This document shows positions 5,395 to 6,260 of a DNA stretch of 6,260 bases, piece after piece (within the stretch, counting starts at the first letter, position 1; each line of letters starts with the position of its first letter). The notes under the pieces are model-generated. The model did no database searches. It worked only from the letters and a program-made list of their open reading frames with translations, and was not told the DNA's origin. Both the position numbers and the translations under genes were made by a program. This DNA comes from an uncultured Chloroflexota bacterium (GTDB taxonomy: Bacteria; Chloroflexota; Anaerolineae; Aggregatilineales; Phototrophicaceae): the NCBI GenBank assembly GCA_903904765.1, contig CAIVEA010000359.1, forward strand, positions 1-6,260, in the 5' to 3' direction.

Positions 5395-6260
5395 ATGAAA
5401 CGGACTGTCGCGCTGCTCGTGTTACTGGCGCTGTCGCTGGTCACGCTGTTCCCCTTCCGCCGCCGTTTGCTGGCGCTGCTGCTGCGCTTGCCACCACCCC
5501 GCTACCCCGTTCGCGTCCACACCGGCCTCCGAATCCCCATGCGTGACGGCCTGAACCTCACCGCTGACCATTACGCCCCGGAAACTACTGACTCGCTGCC
5601 CACGCTACTCATCCGTTCCCCCTACGGGCGCGGCTTCCGTTCGGGCGGGTTCGGTGCGCTGCTGGCGGTGTACGCGCAATTGTTCGCGGAACGCGGCTAT
5701 CATGTGCTGGTGCAGGATACGCGGGGGCGCTTCGACTCCGATGGGCAGTTTCAGCCGTATTTTAATGAACAATCGGACGGACTCGCCACGCTCGACTGGC
5801 TGAAGGCGCAGACATGGCACAAAGGGCCGGTGGGCATGTGGGGGCCGAGCTATCTGGGCATCGTCCAGTGGGCGGTGGCCGCCCATGCGCCGGAAGTGCA
5901 GGCGCTCGTCCCCATCGTCACCGCCGCCGGACTGCATGAGGTCGTTTATCCCGATGGGGCGCTCGATCTGGGGCTGGCGCTGCGCTGGCCGGTCATCTTC
6001 CACGAACTCGACCGCGCCCGCCGCCATCCGTATCTGACTTTCCCGCTGCAAGCCTTCCGCATGGAACGCAGCACCCTGCGCGGTTTCCGGCAGGCGGCGC
6101 TGCCCGATGCCGATCGCGCTGCGCTCGGTCAGCCAGTGGCCTTCTATCAGGAATGGCTGAAGCACACTCACCCATCTGATCCGCTGTGGCAGCAAATACA
6201 GGACGAGATTCACCTGACTGATATCCAGCGTCCGGTGCATCTGATCGGCGGTTGGTACGA
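5395..6260 (+). CDS. CocE/NonD-family hydrolase (3' end beyond window)
   Basis: The first 288 residues of an alpha/beta hydrolase of the CocE/NonD family (X-Pro dipeptidyl-peptidase/cocaine-esterase fold), which hydrolyses esters or amides. Landmarks: IPMRDGLNLTADHYAP (47-62), RSPYGRG (74-80) whose Tyr77 matches the oxyanion-hole Tyr of CocE, VQDTRGRFDSDG (106-117), DGLATLDWLKAQ (128-139), and the nucleophile elbow WGPSYLG with Ser152. The frame is still open at the window end, in HLIGGWY followed by GA; family members have the catalytic Asp exactly here (GWYD), so the acid and the later His are beyond the edge. Residues 1-34 hold two hydrophobic stretches split by FRRR, with no clear cleavage site, suggesting a membrane anchor or uncleaved signal. 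Classical CocE is soluble. It is divergent from the acyltransferase gene with a shared ~190-bp promoter region. Substrate unknown. The family is confident despite truncation. Confidence 0.9.
   Translation, partial: MKRTVALLVLLALSLVTLFPFRRRLLALLLRLPPPRYPVRVHTGLRIPMRDGLNLTADHYAPETTDSLPTLLIRSPYGRGFRSGGFGALLAVYAQLFAERGYHVLVQDTRGRFDSDGQFQPYFNEQSDGLATLDWLKAQTWHKGPVGMWGPSYLGIVQWAVAAHAPEVQALVPIVTAAGLHEVVYPDGALDLGLALRWPVIFHELDRARRHPYLTFPLQAFRMERSTLRGFRQAALPDADRAALGQPVAFYQEWLKHTHPSDPLWQQIQDEIHLTDIQRPVHLIGGWY

Noticed and set aside
4088..5398. Long open frame on the + strand across the acyltransferase gene, with another at 3080-4075
   Set aside because: Both are antisense to a gene with clear family motifs. 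Their predicted proteins are unusually rich in Arg, His and Gln, or Gly, Phe and Arg, as expected for shadows of GC-rich coding sequence, and they have no recognisable domain.
5605..6240. Minus-strand open frame of about 210 codons at the right end
   Set aside because: It is the complement of the CocE-type hydrolase, whose catalytic motifs are unmistakable on the + strand; the minus-strand product has no domain signature.

Overview
The window is about 6.3 kb of bacterial chromosome with moderately high GC. It looks like Chloroflexota (an Anaerolineae-like relative). This assignment is inference from style: a C/T-rich palindromic intergenic repeat of the kind common in that phylum, a small secreted protein whose mature N-terminus reads AQEATPEA, a stand-alone double-FHA protein, and an SCP2-like domain ending in the style of Chloroflexota SCP2 proteins. 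No marker gene settles it. There are no rRNA genes, convincing tRNA genes, CRISPR arrays or transposase genes.

Layout. Bases 1-526 are gene-free and begin with a folded palindromic repeat. A tandem FHA-domain protein (582-1268, +) is convergent with a 77-residue membrane miniprotein (1316-1549, -). A strong sigma-70-like promoter (1673-1702) and a ~150-nt leader precede a secreted alpha/beta hydrolase of the PAF-acetylhydrolase/dienelactone-hydrolase type (1860-2948, +). A GC-rich perfect hairpin (2958-2979) separates it from the convergent centrepiece, a wax-ester-synthase/diacylglycerol-acyltransferase (WS/DGAT) gene (2990-5203, -). A divergent promoter region of about 190 bp follows. A CocE/NonD-family hydrolase (5395 to the window end, +) then runs off the edge just at its predicted catalytic Asp codon.

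The most notable item is the acyltransferase. It carries an intact HHxxxDG active site, then a ~130-residue Pro/Ala/Glu-rich linker with internal duplications, then a C-terminal SCP2-like lipid-binding domain. It appears to be a single-chain enzyme combining ester-lipid synthesis with lipid binding. The genes on either side both encode predicted ester hydrolases with N-terminal export or membrane signals. The 1860-5395+ region can therefore be read as an acyl-ester synthesis/hydrolysis neighbourhood, although the genes are convergent and divergent rather than one operon, so functional linkage is only inferred.
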